Shown here one piece after another: positions 34,742-43,256 of a stretch of DNA of 64,000 bases. A model generated the notes under the pieces. That model was given only the letters and a program-made list of their open reading frames with translations. It did no database searches and was not told the DNA's origin. Source of the stretch: M3007 sp964550795. GTDB lineage: Bacteria > Bacteroidota > Bacteroidia > Chitinophagales > Saprospiraceae. Where the stretch lies: the NCBI GenBank assembly GCA_964550795.1, contig CAZKBH010000015.1, forward strand, positions 23,110 through 87,109, in the 5' to 3' direction. The translations under genes were made by a program, and so were the position numbers. Numbering within the stretch: position 1 is the first letter of the stretch; the number at the start of each line of letters is the position of its first letter.

Positions 34742-34975
34742 TTATTCCGGTTGCGACTCAGAAGAGGAGACCCTATTATCATAATCCCTTATTTTATCCG
34801 ATATAAAAAAGACCACTGCTAGCAATGCAGATAGTGTATATTTTTCATGTGACGAATCTGATGAAGTAGAATTTTCTAAGAACCCGCCCCAAGGCCAGAT
34901 GTCTCTGCATATTGCAATCAAAGTGAATGCCAAACAAAATTTAGCAAATGCCAATTTTAAGTTAGATTTTATCAT
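34742..34975 (-). CDS. Small two-helix membrane protein, hypothetical
   Basis: The 77-residue ORF has two predicted membrane helices (AFAKFCLAFTLIAICRDIW and YTLSALLAVVFFISDKI) and a charged C terminus (DNRVSSSESQPE). It sits inside the decayed export locus, between the HlyD remnant and a non-coding stretch. No family is recognised; the hydrophobic pattern and good start support a real gene. Confidence 0.5.
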   Translation of the reverse strand: MIKSNLKLAFAKFCLAFTLIAICRDIWPWGGFLENSTSSDSSHEKYTLSALLAVVFFISDKIRDYDNRVSSSESQPE

Positions 34976-35168
34976 GAATTTCTGATTTAACTTGGTGAAA
35001 ATATTTTTTCATTTTGGGCGATGATGAGGACCGATTCAAGACTTTTTGTTGTTCTTACGCAGCCTTTGGCGATCTCGTGAAAGAAATTCATCCAGCCGAA
35101 ATGTTGTTCAGTTCAAAATTATACAACGGTTACCGATGTTGAAACAAAAATGTTTTCGTAATGCTCTT

Positions 35169-35219
35169 AGTGCCGATGAAATAACAACCTCACCATGAGG
35201 TTGTTATTTCATCGGCACT
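35169..35219. repeat. Perfect 51-bp palindrome
   Basis: Two perfect 24-bp arms (AGTGCCGATGAAATAACAAC...) surround CCA. The region 34976-35413 contains no gene; it holds this palindrome and, starting 4 bases after it, the element at 35223-35386. The right end of the palindrome forms part of that element's target duplication. Confidence 0.8.
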
Positions 35220-35222
35220 AAT

Positions 35223-35386
35223 CAGCGATTCTCGGTTTGTAAAAACATCTAAGGTATAGACTGGTCAAAAAGGCAATTTTCAATCAGATTTTAGTTGTTT
35301 TTGCCTTAAATATGGTTCTAACCTGACCAAGTTAAAGTCTAAACAGCCACTTGTCGCCTCAAATGTTAACAAACCGAGAATGGCTG
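35223..35386. mobile_element. 164-bp MITE-like element with 9-bp target duplication (family C)
   Basis: Terminal inverted repeats CAGCGATTCTCGGTTTGT (left) and CAGCCATTCTCGGTTTGT (right, reverse complement) differ at one of 18 positions. GGCACTAAT stands on both sides (35214-35222 and 35387-35395), a 9-bp target duplication. The interior has no ORF of note. It was inserted at the edge of the preceding palindrome. No transposase with these ends is in the window. Confidence 0.8.
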
Positions 35387-35413
35387 GGCACTAATCAAAC
35401 GTATTGACACTTA

Positions 35414-35958
35414 TCAAAATCGTACTGCCCCTGCTGAACCAAACAACGCAGCTTGACCAGCAAAGTTAAGACCATTCATGCCAAAATCAGACTCGTAATG
35501 ATGACTCCAATTACTAACAACATACCATCCCCAGCCAACAGCTCCTGACAATAAGTCATTTAAAGCAATCTCTACTATTGGTGGTTCTTGGTTCGGGAAT
35601 TCGGCTACTAAATAATGTTCCCACCAGCAATACGACTGACGACCCAAAGTTACAAGAAATCGAGAAATTGCACCATCGAAAGGTTTGTCTGGCACTGCGG
35701 TAATCTGAGCAAGAATGGTATCATAATTTATTGAATTCCCTGCACAAAAGTCGTCTATATACGAGTTAAGTATAGACTTTTCCTGCGAGCTAATGGCTCC
35801 GAGCGAATGCATCTGGTCAATATTATTGATTATTCGTTGCTTCATACTGTCAACTGAAGCTTCTTCTAAAAAAGACAACTTTAATTCAGTGGGGATGGAA
35901 GTCAAATCTGGCAATGGTATATACTTAAATATATCTTCATGTGTTTGGGAGGCCTCCA
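35414..35958 (-). pseudogene. 3' part of a lipoprotein gene interrupted by an ISAs1-type element
   Basis: The continuation of the gene starting at 37534. From the insertion point the frame reads VEASQTHEDIFKYIPLPDLT and runs to the stop at 35414. Joined to 37231-37534 with one copy of the 12-bp target duplication it gives exactly 849 bases, a 282-residue protein. The first residues of the present ORF from 36004 (MKTDFYPLKRSCVCP) are encoded by the IS end. The C-terminal half is helical, then has aromatic residues (QSYCWWEHYLVAE) and a Gly/Ala-rich tail (LFGSAGAVRF). Function unknown. Confidence 0.8.
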
Positions 35959-36000
35959 CAGGGCAAACGCATGAACGTTTGAGCGGATAGAAATCTGTTT

Positions 36001-37151
36001 TCATGTTTGTAATCGGAGGATTTGTTCACGATAATAGTCTGACCGGTCGGCCTTTTTTCGTTTGCGCTTTATACTGATGTTTTCAGGGTGTGTTTTGACC
36101 AAGTTATGGGCGATTCTGAGTACTGTTCCAAAATTAGCAGCGGCGCAAGCGATTCGTTTTCGGCTTCCATCTTCGCCCCAAAACACGTCTAACATATAGT
36201 GTAATTGGTTTTCGATTCCCCAGTGGCCTCTAACATAGGCTGCTAAATGCTCTGCTGATAGTTGAAGGCTACTGATGTAGTATCGAGTATCTTGCGTGAT
36301 TATGCCACTGGCCATGATTATTCGTTCACTTTGGACTTGGATGATCGTATTTAGCCCTGCCCAATCTGCTCTTGGAACCCATTCAGGGAGCCTCTCAGCG
36401 TTTAAAATCCGGCAAATACGCTCTTCTATACGACCATGGTCAACTGAGGTATCCTTGGCATACTGCTCATCCTTACATTCGGATGCATAAGCCTCAAAAG
36501 TCGCTTCTACGCCCGCTGATAAGGTCGCCTGATTCCCTTTCAAACCAATCACATAATCAGCATTTCTGGAGATGATTTCTTTGACAATTTCCCTCTGACA
36601 CCCCATCGCATCTATGCTCACTACACAGCCATCCAATTCTAAGTCGTTTAAAATCAATGGAATTGCTTTAATCTCGTTGGTCTTCTCCGCTACTTGGCGG
36701 ATACTTAGGCAGAGCGACAAATCACTGCACCATGCCTCCACCAAATGCACCGCAGACTTGCCACCTTCTGCATGGGCGGTCTGTTGTTCCAACTTGGTAG
36801 CACTACTGCGCAACTTCTTGCCATCAATACTAATTAACGTGCCCTCTGGCAATTGGATGTTGNNNNNNNNNNCTGCTCGAATGCTACAGGGTCGATCAAT
36901 GACATAACCCGGTTCAAGGTGTCATGAGATGGAATGCCGTTCAGATAGGGGCGATAGCGCCGCAACCAATCCAATTTGTCTTCTCCAAAGTCAACTATCT
37001 CGTCCCATTCTGAGCAGGTACTTACAACTGCACTGATCGTCAAAAACAAAATCTCGTCCAATGGATACTCGATTTTCCCGCTCTGACGAGGTTCTGGAAC
37101 CTCATTCAAGTGATCCAAAAGACTCCCTAGCAAACTTTCTATCTCAGCCAT
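36001..37151 (-). CDS. ISAs1-family DDE transposase (contains a 10-N gap)
   Basis: Read from ATG 37151 (MAEIESLLGSLLDHLNEVPEP) to the stop at 36001. The N terminus is the ISAs1 DNA-binding domain (RQSGKIEYPLDEILFLTISAV). After the gap the DDE domain follows with ISIDGKKLRSS, VVSIDAMGCQ, VIGLKGNQ and the late RGHWGIENQLHYMLDVFWGEDGSR block (conserved E in IENQLH). Total length near 375 residues is normal. The N-run (36863-36872) shifts the apparent frame; both halves are otherwise intact, so the element may be active. Confidence 0.88.
36863..36872. other. Assembly gap (10 N)
   Basis: Run of ten N inside the transposase gene, between LIDPVAFEQ and NIQLPEGTLISIDGKK. Probably a scaffolding gap caused by multiple copies of this element. 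Confidence 0.95.
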
Positions 37152-37218
37152 CTCGTTTTTCCAACAAACATATGGAGTTCAATTTATATCACGCCTCCAT
37201 ATTCATGCGTTTGCCCTG

Positions 37219-37534
37219 GGGAGGCCTCCATCAGTCCATTGTAAATCAGTGTATCTAAGTACTTTGCGAAATGAAAACTATCTTGAAAGGCAACCTTTCC
37301 CATATTTTGTTCAACATATGATAGCATTAGGTTGTGATAGTAACCTATTTTGGTTACATCATAGTTTACCGTATCGAGGACTACAATGACTGGATCCATA
37401 GAACAGTCCTCTGCTCCTCTGTATTGGGCTTTTAAAATATCCACTTTATGAGTATCAAGTTGTTTTTCAAACTTTGTACAATAGAAAAGAAGAGATACCA
37501 TTAAAAGCAAGATGGCAGATGTTAAATATTTCAT
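37219..37534 (-). pseudogene. 5' part of the IS-interrupted lipoprotein gene
   Basis: Starts MKYLTSAILLLMVSLLFYCTK, a lipoprotein signal (Cys19), and runs to the insertion point after NGLMEAS. The present ORF ends within the IS after PGQTHEYGGVI. The mature part (DSFHFAKYLDTLIYNGLMEA) has no recognised domain. It follows the HTH regulator in the same direction and was probably part of the export locus. Confidence 0.8.
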
Positions 37535-37667
37535 AAAAGTTCATTTTAACCTGATCGCGAAATTACTATCAGATGGGTGAAAAAATTTAAAATTTATGCC
37601 TACTCTTTGACGGGTTTTCAGCATTTCCCCGGCTCCTCCACCCCTCACTCGCGCGAACTGTAAAAGG

Positions 37668-38003
37668 TCAAGAAGCATTACAAAGGTGCAAGTCCCCACT
37701 GCCAGAATTTGGCAGTCCAGAAAAAACATCCAATTTTTTTTTGCCACCCCGGATTGTCAACAGATTTTCCTGCCCTACCAGAATGGAAAACTCGATTTTA
37801 ACCGGTTCTGAGTAATAATAGGTGTCTGCCTGCTTATCATAGGCGATAGGGAAGCCTTGGTCACGGAATTCGCCCAGCAGTCGGTAGAGTTTGCGCTCAC
37901 TGATATTCAGACGCTCTGCTAGTTGGACAGGCGTACCTGTGGCTCTGGTGCGGATGAGATGGTCAATTCTTTGGATCAAAAAAAGATCAGCGAAAATATT
38001 CAT
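37668..38003 (-). CDS. Small HTH regulator of the decayed peptide-export locus
   Basis: The 111-residue protein has an N-terminal HTH_11/DeoR-like helix-turn-helix (IQRIDHLIRTRATGTPVQLA, then ERLNISERKLYRLLGEF) and a short beta segment (PIAYDKQADTYYYSEPVKI). Its ATG overlaps the TGA of the ABC-transporter pseudogene (ATGA), the layout of a coupled gene. The last 20 residues are coded by DNA containing a dyad (ACTGCCA-5-TGGCAGT, 37698-37716), a possible operator. It seems intact although its neighbours are broken. Confidence 0.65.
   Translation of the reverse strand: MNIFADLFLIQRIDHLIRTRATGTPVQLAERLNISERKLYRLLGEFRDQGFPIAYDKQADTYYYSEPVKIEFSILVGQENLLTIRGGKKKLDVFSGLPNSGSGDLHLCNAS
37698..37716. 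promoter_or_regulatory. Possible operator dyad
   Basis: ACTGCCAGAATTTGGCAGT has two 7-bp arms around five bases and lies within the 3' end of the HTH regulator gene, upstream of the short GG-motif ORF and the lipoprotein gene. Self-regulation by the HTH protein is only a suggestion from position. Confidence 0.3.
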
Positions 38004-38695
38004 AAAGAAGTGTTTGGATGATTAAAGTAGGTGATGTGTTTATCGTTTATCAAGAACCCAGTTCCAGTTACCAGATCAAAGAATGCGCATCGTCGGCCTA
38101 CCAATTCCTCGTCTGTATCCTGTTCTACAATACGGCCTTCGTGCAATCAAAATACGCTGGCGCTGTTCCTTGCTGATACCGTTGCCTTGAGATCCAATTT
38201 TTGTCTTATATCCTAAGGGGGATCATCAATGAAGGATCGAATGTTCCCATCTCCACAACGTACATCAATAGGTTCCAGGAGAATCAGCACCCCTTGATCA
38301 GCATCACTGAGCCAGGATTTTTCGAAATCTTTCCGGGTAAGTTTAAATTTCCCTGCCCCCGGGTCGGCGATCCAGATGTGGCTGCGCGAGACCTTATATA
38401 TGACTACAAAATGCTCCTGGTTCCAGTGCGCAATGCAGGGGAGCGGGGCATTTAGCAGGCAAGCCGTGTCTTTCCCAGTATCAAAAGGTACTTTCACGGT
38501 CATGGTCCGAAAACCGATGGCCTCTGCTGCTTCCATGATGCCCAGGGCAGAAACGCCTTCGCGGCTGAGGTAACTACGCTCGCGCAGGTATGTCAGGGGA
38601 AATTGTCGGCCATGGGCAGCAGCGGCCATCATCAGGCAGGTGGGGCCGCAATCCATGGCATCGAGTTGGCGGTAAAAGGGGAAGTTGAATGACAT
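38000..38695 (-). pseudogene. C39-peptidase ABC exporter (PCAT) reduced by internal deletions
   Basis: ATG 38695 opens an intact C39 peptidase domain (about 150 residues): oxyanion Q10 and catalytic C16 in QLDAMDCGPTC, the His of IAHWNQEHFVV and the Asp of IADPGAGKF. This frame stops at 38213. Directly after, in other frames, come two pieces of the ATP-binding domain: LGYKTKIGSQGNGISKEQRQ with RILIAR (38139-38215, the ABC signature) and EGRIVEQDTDEELVGRR with CAFFDLV (38000-38138, the C-terminal end). The membrane domain, Walker A and Walker B are missing. The intact gene would have cleaved double-glycine leaders and exported peptides. Confidence 0.8.
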
Positions 38696-38797
38696 GCGTG
38701 TTTTTACTTTGATTAAGGAGTGTTTATACTATAATTTTTGGGATTTTGATGATTTGAGTGCGGTAAAAGCCTGATTTTGAGATGATGGGTTCAAAAC

Positions 38798-38888
38798 CAT
38801 ACTACTGGACATTTTTGCTTTGCTACCAGACCTATAAGGTTTCCAAAAACCTTATAGGTCTCGATTTCGGAAAATGTCCAGTAGTATG
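38798..38888. mobile_element. Palindromic MITE-like element with 9-bp target duplication (family B, copy 1)
   Basis: A 91-bp element with 18-bp terminal repeats (CATACTACTGGACATTTT; right end is its complement with one internal change) around a second palindrome (AGACCTATAAGGTTT and its complement). GTTCAAAAC is present on both sides (38789-38797, 38889-38897). Non-coding. Confidence 0.88.
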
Positions 38889-39083
38889 GTTCAAAACCAC
38901 TCTGTGTTGGCTAAAGTAGAAATATGAGGCACCGTCGAAGCGTGGCTTCGAGAAATACTAATTATAAGACGTTACGGTAAGGGAAAAGCCAGGCTTATTA
39001 CAATGCTTCAGGATCAGAAGCGGTATCTTTTCTGCTTTAATACTTGCGCAAATCAGAGAAAAAGTCGAACTTTGGGAACTTCG

Positions 39084-39145
39084 GCGGTATGCGGTATGCG
39101 GTATGCGGTATGCGGTATGCGGTATGCGGTATGCGGTATGCGGTA
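39084..39145. repeat. Heptanucleotide tandem repeat (GCGGTAT) running into an assembly gap
   Basis: Nearly nine copies of GCGGTAT lie directly before the 100-N gap, and TGCGGT continues after it (39246), so the array spans the gap and its true length is unknown. The surrounding 900 bases (38696-39597) contain no gene; they hold this array, the family B element and the palindrome at 39457. Confidence 0.85.
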
Positions 39146-39245
39146 NNNNNNNNNNNNNNNNNNNNNNNNNNNNNNNNNNNNNNNNNNNNNNNNNNNNNNN
39201 NNNNNNNNNNNNNNNNNNNNNNNNNNNNNNNNNNNNNNNNNNNNN
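39146..39245. other. Assembly gap (100 N)
   Basis: A run of exactly 100 N, the usual placeholder for a gap of unknown size, in the middle of the heptanucleotide array. Confidence 0.95.
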
Positions 39246-39456
39246 TGCGGTTTTCATGTTAAATGAGCGGTGTTTGATTAAGGAATGTTTACAGTTTCAA
39301 GAACAATATTAAATGGTATTTTGGAATTCCGCAAGATAATTGTTGTAAAATGTCAAATTTTAACAAAATTACGCTCTGGATTTTTCTGCGGTACGGGCCT
39401 CGCAGGGCCATCAATTCATCCGGTTTTTTCTGTTCTACAGCTTACAATGATGTTAA

Positions 39457-39489
39457 ATTCGGGGTGCGACTTGAAGTCGCACCCCGAAT
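39457..39489. repeat. 33-bp palindrome (copy 1 of 2)
   Basis: ATTCGGGGTGCGACTT, one base, and the exact complement. An identical copy with the same flanking AA and AATC is at 43257-43289. A degraded relative (GGTGCGACTTGGAGTTG) lies near 55400. Confidence 0.8.
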
Positions 39490-39597
39490 AATCTCGTCGC
39501 AAATGCAATCGCGTATCTGGCAATCAGGCAAAATGGTGGATTTTCTTTTCTCAAATATTAAATGATGCTGTATTCGGGAGCTACATAAGGATTTTTC

Positions 39598-41490
39598 CTA
39601 TTTCTGCTTACGCATCGCTTCTGACACCTGCTGTGAAAGCAGCGGCAATCCAATTTTAGCCCGGAGGTCATTGACACTATCTTCGTCGCCTTCCCAGGGT
39701 TTAATCGAGAGTTCCCCGTTCTCGAGTTTTTCAATTTGTGTAAGATAACGTTGCGGTTGCCCCAAGGAGACCCTGCATTTATCAAAGAGGAGTGCATAGT
39801 TTATCCAGGGTGTTTCGCCTTCTTTACAGGATTTTTCGATCTCGGGAAGCCAATGCAGGTATTCTGTGATTTCTTTTGAGTTGAACAAAATAGCAAAAGC
39901 CGATCCACTGGCACTATCCCCAAATTCAGATTTTTTGGGCCAGCCCGTTTTTTTAAGGATTGTTCGCAGTGCCACGAAATGCAATGCGCGTTTTTTTTGG
40001 ATGATTTCCTCTGACAACGGCGACATTTCATAAGGCGCAGCGTCCAGTTCCGGATGGTAGCCTGACAAGGCATTGAGGCCCTTTTGATAACCCATCGAGG
40101 TGAGTGCGCCAGTAGCACTGAGATCATCCATGCGTAAGGAGTCCAGTATAAAGGCGTAGCGCGGATATTTAAGCTTGCTGTATTTGTTCCGGATTTTTTG
40201 ATCCAGCATATTCCAACGTTTGTCCTTGTGCAGCACCTCAAAACGTGGGTCGAATTGCATAATTATTCCACTACCATGACCCTGGTTGAGCTTTAACAAC
40301 CATTTATTCAAGCATGAAAAAACTTCTGAATAGCGCTTTGCTTCTACGGCTTTTAAAGCTTCTCTATAAAAGATACTGGCCAAATCCAAGTGAGATTGCC
40401 TAATCTCTGCGCGTCGGTTCAAAATCCTGCCCTCCTCCGTGCGGTTCGGTCGAAAAGGTTCTTTACTGCTCATCGCCAGCGGAATAAACCGAAATGCCGG
40501 AAGTTTGTGCGTTTCGGTTAAATATTGCAGGACGGATTGCGCCCGGTTTTCCGACAATTGCTGATTTTGTGTTCCGACGCTGTCGGTATGTCCTGATATC
40601 TCAAAAACCAGATCCGGATATTTTCTGGCGAATACCACAAAAGAGTCCAAAACCGTCTTATGCGCTTCGGACAAAGCAAATGCATCGTTTTGAAACAACA
40701 AGGTCTGATTGTCCATTTGGGGCGGCACCCCGAGCGATACAGGATCATAACGGCTGCAATAATAGATGGAACTGTCAGAAACCGCCGACACGGAGGGTAT
40801 TTCCGTCACGGACACCTTATCTATAAAATAGTTCACCTCCACGTAGCTGCTGTTTTGATGCCATTGATGGTCTTCAAACACTCCGATCATGAGGTAATTG
40901 CTGGTGCAAAGTGGTCTGACCCGCCACTTTACCTGATACCAGGCATCATAAATTACCGTATCAATTTTGAGAAATGGCAGGATCAATTCAGTATCATACA
41001 GGCCGTGCATTTTAAGGTTTTGGGGTAATAATGCAATGCCGATATGGCTGGCCCAATCAGGGTCGGACCGCTTTTTGCTTTCAATATTAATCCAGAAACT
41101 TATTTCATACAATTGCCCCACCTCCATGGATTGTGTGGTTTTGGCACGTAGATAATCAGCTCCCTCGTGGATATTTCCTCCTACTTGAGGACGATATTGC
41201 ATTTGAATCATCGCCTTACCTTCAAAGGGTGAGACCTTGTCTAAGGGGCAATAGTTGGCTCTTATTTCATCTGAATTTCTTTTATAGTCTTTGTCACAGA
41301 GAATGCATCCCCAGTCTGCATTGTCCCAGTGGTACACCATGCCTGGATATTTTCCATAAGCAATATTGCAATTGAGACAGGTTTGAGGAGCATGCTCTTC
41401 AAAACTTCCATTTCGAATCAGGTTTTGCGCAGGAGCGACCGGTACTAAGAATAGTGAAAGGAGTGTGATAAAGGGTAGCAGGCGGGTCAT
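39598..41490 (-). CDS. OmpA-domain protein with N-terminal sandwich and DUF6624-like tail (paralogue)
   Basis: A 630-residue paralogue of the protein at 30726-32636, with the same order: signal peptide (LFLVPVAPAQ), NLIRNGGSFEEH-type sandwich with CLNC and CILCDKDY cysteines, OmpA domain (FEISGHTDSVGTQNQQLSENR, then NRRAEIRQS) and C-terminal DUF6624-like region (ILKKTGWPKKSEFGDSA, FDKCRVSLGQPQRYLTQ, PWEGDEDSVNDLRAKIGLPL). The two clearly descend from a duplication. It probably sits in the periplasm bound to peptidoglycan. What the sandwich domain binds is not visible. Confidence 0.8.
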   Translation of the reverse strand: MTRLLPFITLLSLFLVPVAPAQNLIRNGSFEEHAPQTCLNCNIAYGKYPGMVYHWDNADWGCILCDKDYKRNSDEIRANYCPLDKVSPFEGKAMIQMQYRPQVGGNIHEGADYLRAKTTQSMEVGQLYEISFWINIESKKRSDPDWASHIGIALLPQNLKMHGLYDTELILPFLKIDTVIYDAWYQVKWRVRPLCTSNYLMIGVFEDHQWHQNSSYVEVNYFIDKVSVTEIPSVSAVSDSSIYYCSRYDPVSLGVPPQMDNQTLLFQNDAFALSEAHKTVLDSFVVFARKYPDLVFEISGHTDSVGTQNQQLSENRAQSVLQYLTETHKLPAFRFIPLAMSSKEPFRPNRTEEGRILNRRAEIRQSHLDLASIFYREALKAVEAKRYSEVFSCLNKWLLKLNQGHGSGIIMQFDPRFEVLHKDKRWNMLDQKIRNKYSKLKYPRYAFILDSLRMDDLSATGALTSMGYQKGLNALSGYHPELDAAPYEMSPLSEEIIQKKRALHFVALRTILKKTGWPKKSEFGDSASGSAFAILFNSKEITEYLHWLPEIEKSCKEGETPWINYALLFDKCRVSLGQPQRYLTQIEKLENGELSIKPWEGDEDSVNDLRAKIGLPLLSQQVSEAMRKQK

Positions 41491-41537
41491 AGTTATATAG
41501 TTGAAGGTGATGGGTTATGAATTTGGTGCCAATTCGC

Positions 41538-42839
41538 TTATTTCTTCTCAGGTGGCCCAGCGATCATTTTTTTGTTTTTTTCAATAGCTTCTGCGTCCCA
41601 AATAATGCCAAAGTGCCTCGCATATTCAGTAAGAGGGCCAAGGCCCACGCTACTGCGCCGGACCTCTACATTGTCTACGTCTTCAATAGGGTAAAATTGT
41701 ATCTCATCAGAAACTGGGTTTCTCATAACCTGAGTACCATACAACTGTTTTTTTCCATTTCGTTCCAACACTCTATCCTCTAAAGTTGCCAAGTGTGCTC
41801 CATTAGCGTCTCCGGACGATACCGCATCTCTAAAAAGAGGAAGGTACTTTTCCTGGACTTCCAAATGCGCGTGCTGGATCACCAGAAAAAGGGCCAGTGT
41901 ACCCGCCCAGCCAATTTCTTTTTTTCCTAACCAACCATATTTTTCCAATACTGCCATGACAATATCTAAATTAATGGAATCTTGTATGCCAATTATTTTT
42001 CTGAGCTGAGTCATTTGCTCGGATTCATGGCCAAATTGGGCTGAAATGGAATCAATTTTTAAACGATCCTGTTGATCAGTTTCCAATACTTTTTCTAAAG
42101 TTTTTGCCAATTCGGGCATAGTAGGAATATGGGCTTTAGCCCTATCACAGAGCTCTGACCAACGTGCCTCTGAGCGCAGAGACTGGAATTGTTCGTCTGT
42201 TTCCAACGCTTCCCAATAATACTGGTACGCATGATACGCCTCGAGATTGTCAACTTCCCCATTTTCTGCGATTTTGTTCAAGTGAAAGTAGGCTGAATCT
42301 AAAATGCCTGTCATAGCCCAAGCACGTGCTGCATTCAACCGATCGGTTGTAGATCCTTGCCAGCCAACGGCCCGAAAAGCATCAGAATAGCACTTTGCGG
42401 CTTCAGGGTAATTACCTTTATTATAGAGTGTCGCTCCTTCCAACACCTTATTTTGATAGCTATAAGAATTCTTTTCAACCCGCTCACAGAGTGCTGTCCA
42501 ACGCCTATCTGAGCGCATAGAGTGAAAGTATCGGTCGGAATGCAATTCTTCCTTATTTCCGTAGTCCAATTTCTCGGCAACTCGAAACAGGTTAAAGAAT
42601 GCCGAATCTAAAACACCAGCCATCGCCCATGCCCGTGCGGCATTTAATCGGTCTGGCAAGTAACCTGCCCATCCAGCAGATTTAAAAGCATTGGAATAAC
42701 AATTTGCAGATTCAGTATATTTTCCCGTGGAAAAGAGCATTTCTCCCTCTTTCACTTTTTGGAAGTAGAAATGGCCTTGGCTAAAAAGGTTTGATGAAAG
42801 CAAAATAAACAATACCATGAAAATTGCGGCTTTCCACAT
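41538..42839 (-). CDS. TPR-like protein with C-terminal DUF6624 domain
   Basis: Start placed at ATG 42839 because MWKAAIFMVLFILLSSNLFSQ is a good signal peptide; ATG 42899 is an in-frame alternative. The 433-residue protein has two matching TPR-like blocks (KYTESANCYSNAFKSAGW and NYPEAAKCYSDAFRAVGW, each followed by DRLNAARAWAM and RWTALCERV-type helices). DUF6624 follows from about 275 (IIGIQDSINLDIVMAVLEKYGW, HLATLEDRVLERNGKKQLYGTQ, SSVGLGPLTEYARHFGI). The DUF6624-like tail is shared with the OmpA protein just downstream. Confidence 0.75.
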   Translation of the reverse strand: MWKAAIFMVLFILLSSNLFSQGHFYFQKVKEGEMLFSTGKYTESANCYSNAFKSAGWAGYLPDRLNAARAWAMAGVLDSAFFNLFRVAEKLDYGNKEELHSDRYFHSMRSDRRWTALCERVEKNSYSYQNKVLEGATLYNKGNYPEAAKCYSDAFRAVGWQGSTTDRLNAARAWAMTGILDSAYFHLNKIAENGEVDNLEAYHAYQYYWEALETDEQFQSLRSEARWSELCDRAKAHIPTMPELAKTLEKVLETDQQDRLKIDSISAQFGHESEQMTQLRKIIGIQDSINLDIVMAVLEKYGWLGKKEIGWAGTLALFLVIQHAHLEVQEKYLPLFRDAVSSGDANGAHLATLEDRVLERNGKKQLYGTQVMRNPVSDEIQFYPIEDVDNVEVRRSSVGLGPLTEYARHFGIIWDAEAIEKNKKMIAGPPEKK

Positions 42840-43026
42840 TCGTTCGAAGAAGGGTGAAGCAAGTAAATACTGACTGCTTTGTAGAGTAATTGGAGACATG
42901 CCAATGAAAATTTAGTAAGTGAACATATGATGCTGAATTCGGGGCTTTCAAAGAGTAGACATTTTGAAATAACCGTTGTTAAACCATTCTGGATGACCTC
43001 GGAGAGCTCGAACATTGCGGATTGGC

Positions 43027-43229
43027 ACACACGTTCGACCTCTCCGAGGTCCGGATAAATACACCATTATTTGCTACAAACGTTGGACCTCTCCGAGGCC
43101 GTTCGGGACATAAACGCTGATTTGCTACAAACGTTGGGCCTCTCCGAGGCCGTTCGGGACATAAACGTTGATTTGCTACAAACGTTGGGCCTCTCCGAGG
43201 CCGTTCGGGACATAAACGTTGATTTGGCT
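43027..43229. repeat. 51-bp tandem repeat array
   Basis: Three 51-bp units start at 43069, 43120 and 43171 (ATTTGCTACAAACGTTGG, then CCTCTCCGAGGCC, GTTCGGGACATAAACG), followed by a partial unit and preceded by a diverged one from about 43027. Each unit contains a small palindrome (GGCCTCTCCGAGGCC). One related copy lies at about 61008-61050. The 515-base interval 42900-43414 has no gene. Confidence 0.8.
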
Positions 43230-43256
43230 TAACATGAGAAAAAGTGTACCCTTCAA

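Larger units (their letters stand above)
35959..37218 (-). mobile_element. ISAs1-family insertion sequence
   Basis: The element has perfect 17-bp terminal inverted repeats (CAGGGCAAACGCATGAA) and is flanked by a 12-bp direct repeat (GGGAGGCCTCCA, 35947-35958 and 37219-37230) that contains the perfect palindrome GGAGGCCTCC. It carries one transposase gene on the minus strand and an assembly gap of ten N, so its true length may differ slightly from 1260 bp. The insertion splits a lipoprotein gene. Confidence 0.9.

Noticed and set aside
39084..39251. Possible CRISPR or origin iterons
   Set aside because: The 7-base unit repeats without spacers and no dnaA, repA or parS-like features are nearby.
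43027..43229. Possible CRISPR array
   Set aside because: The units are adjacent 51-bp copies without unique spacers between repeats, and no cas genes are in the window; it is a simple tandem repeat.
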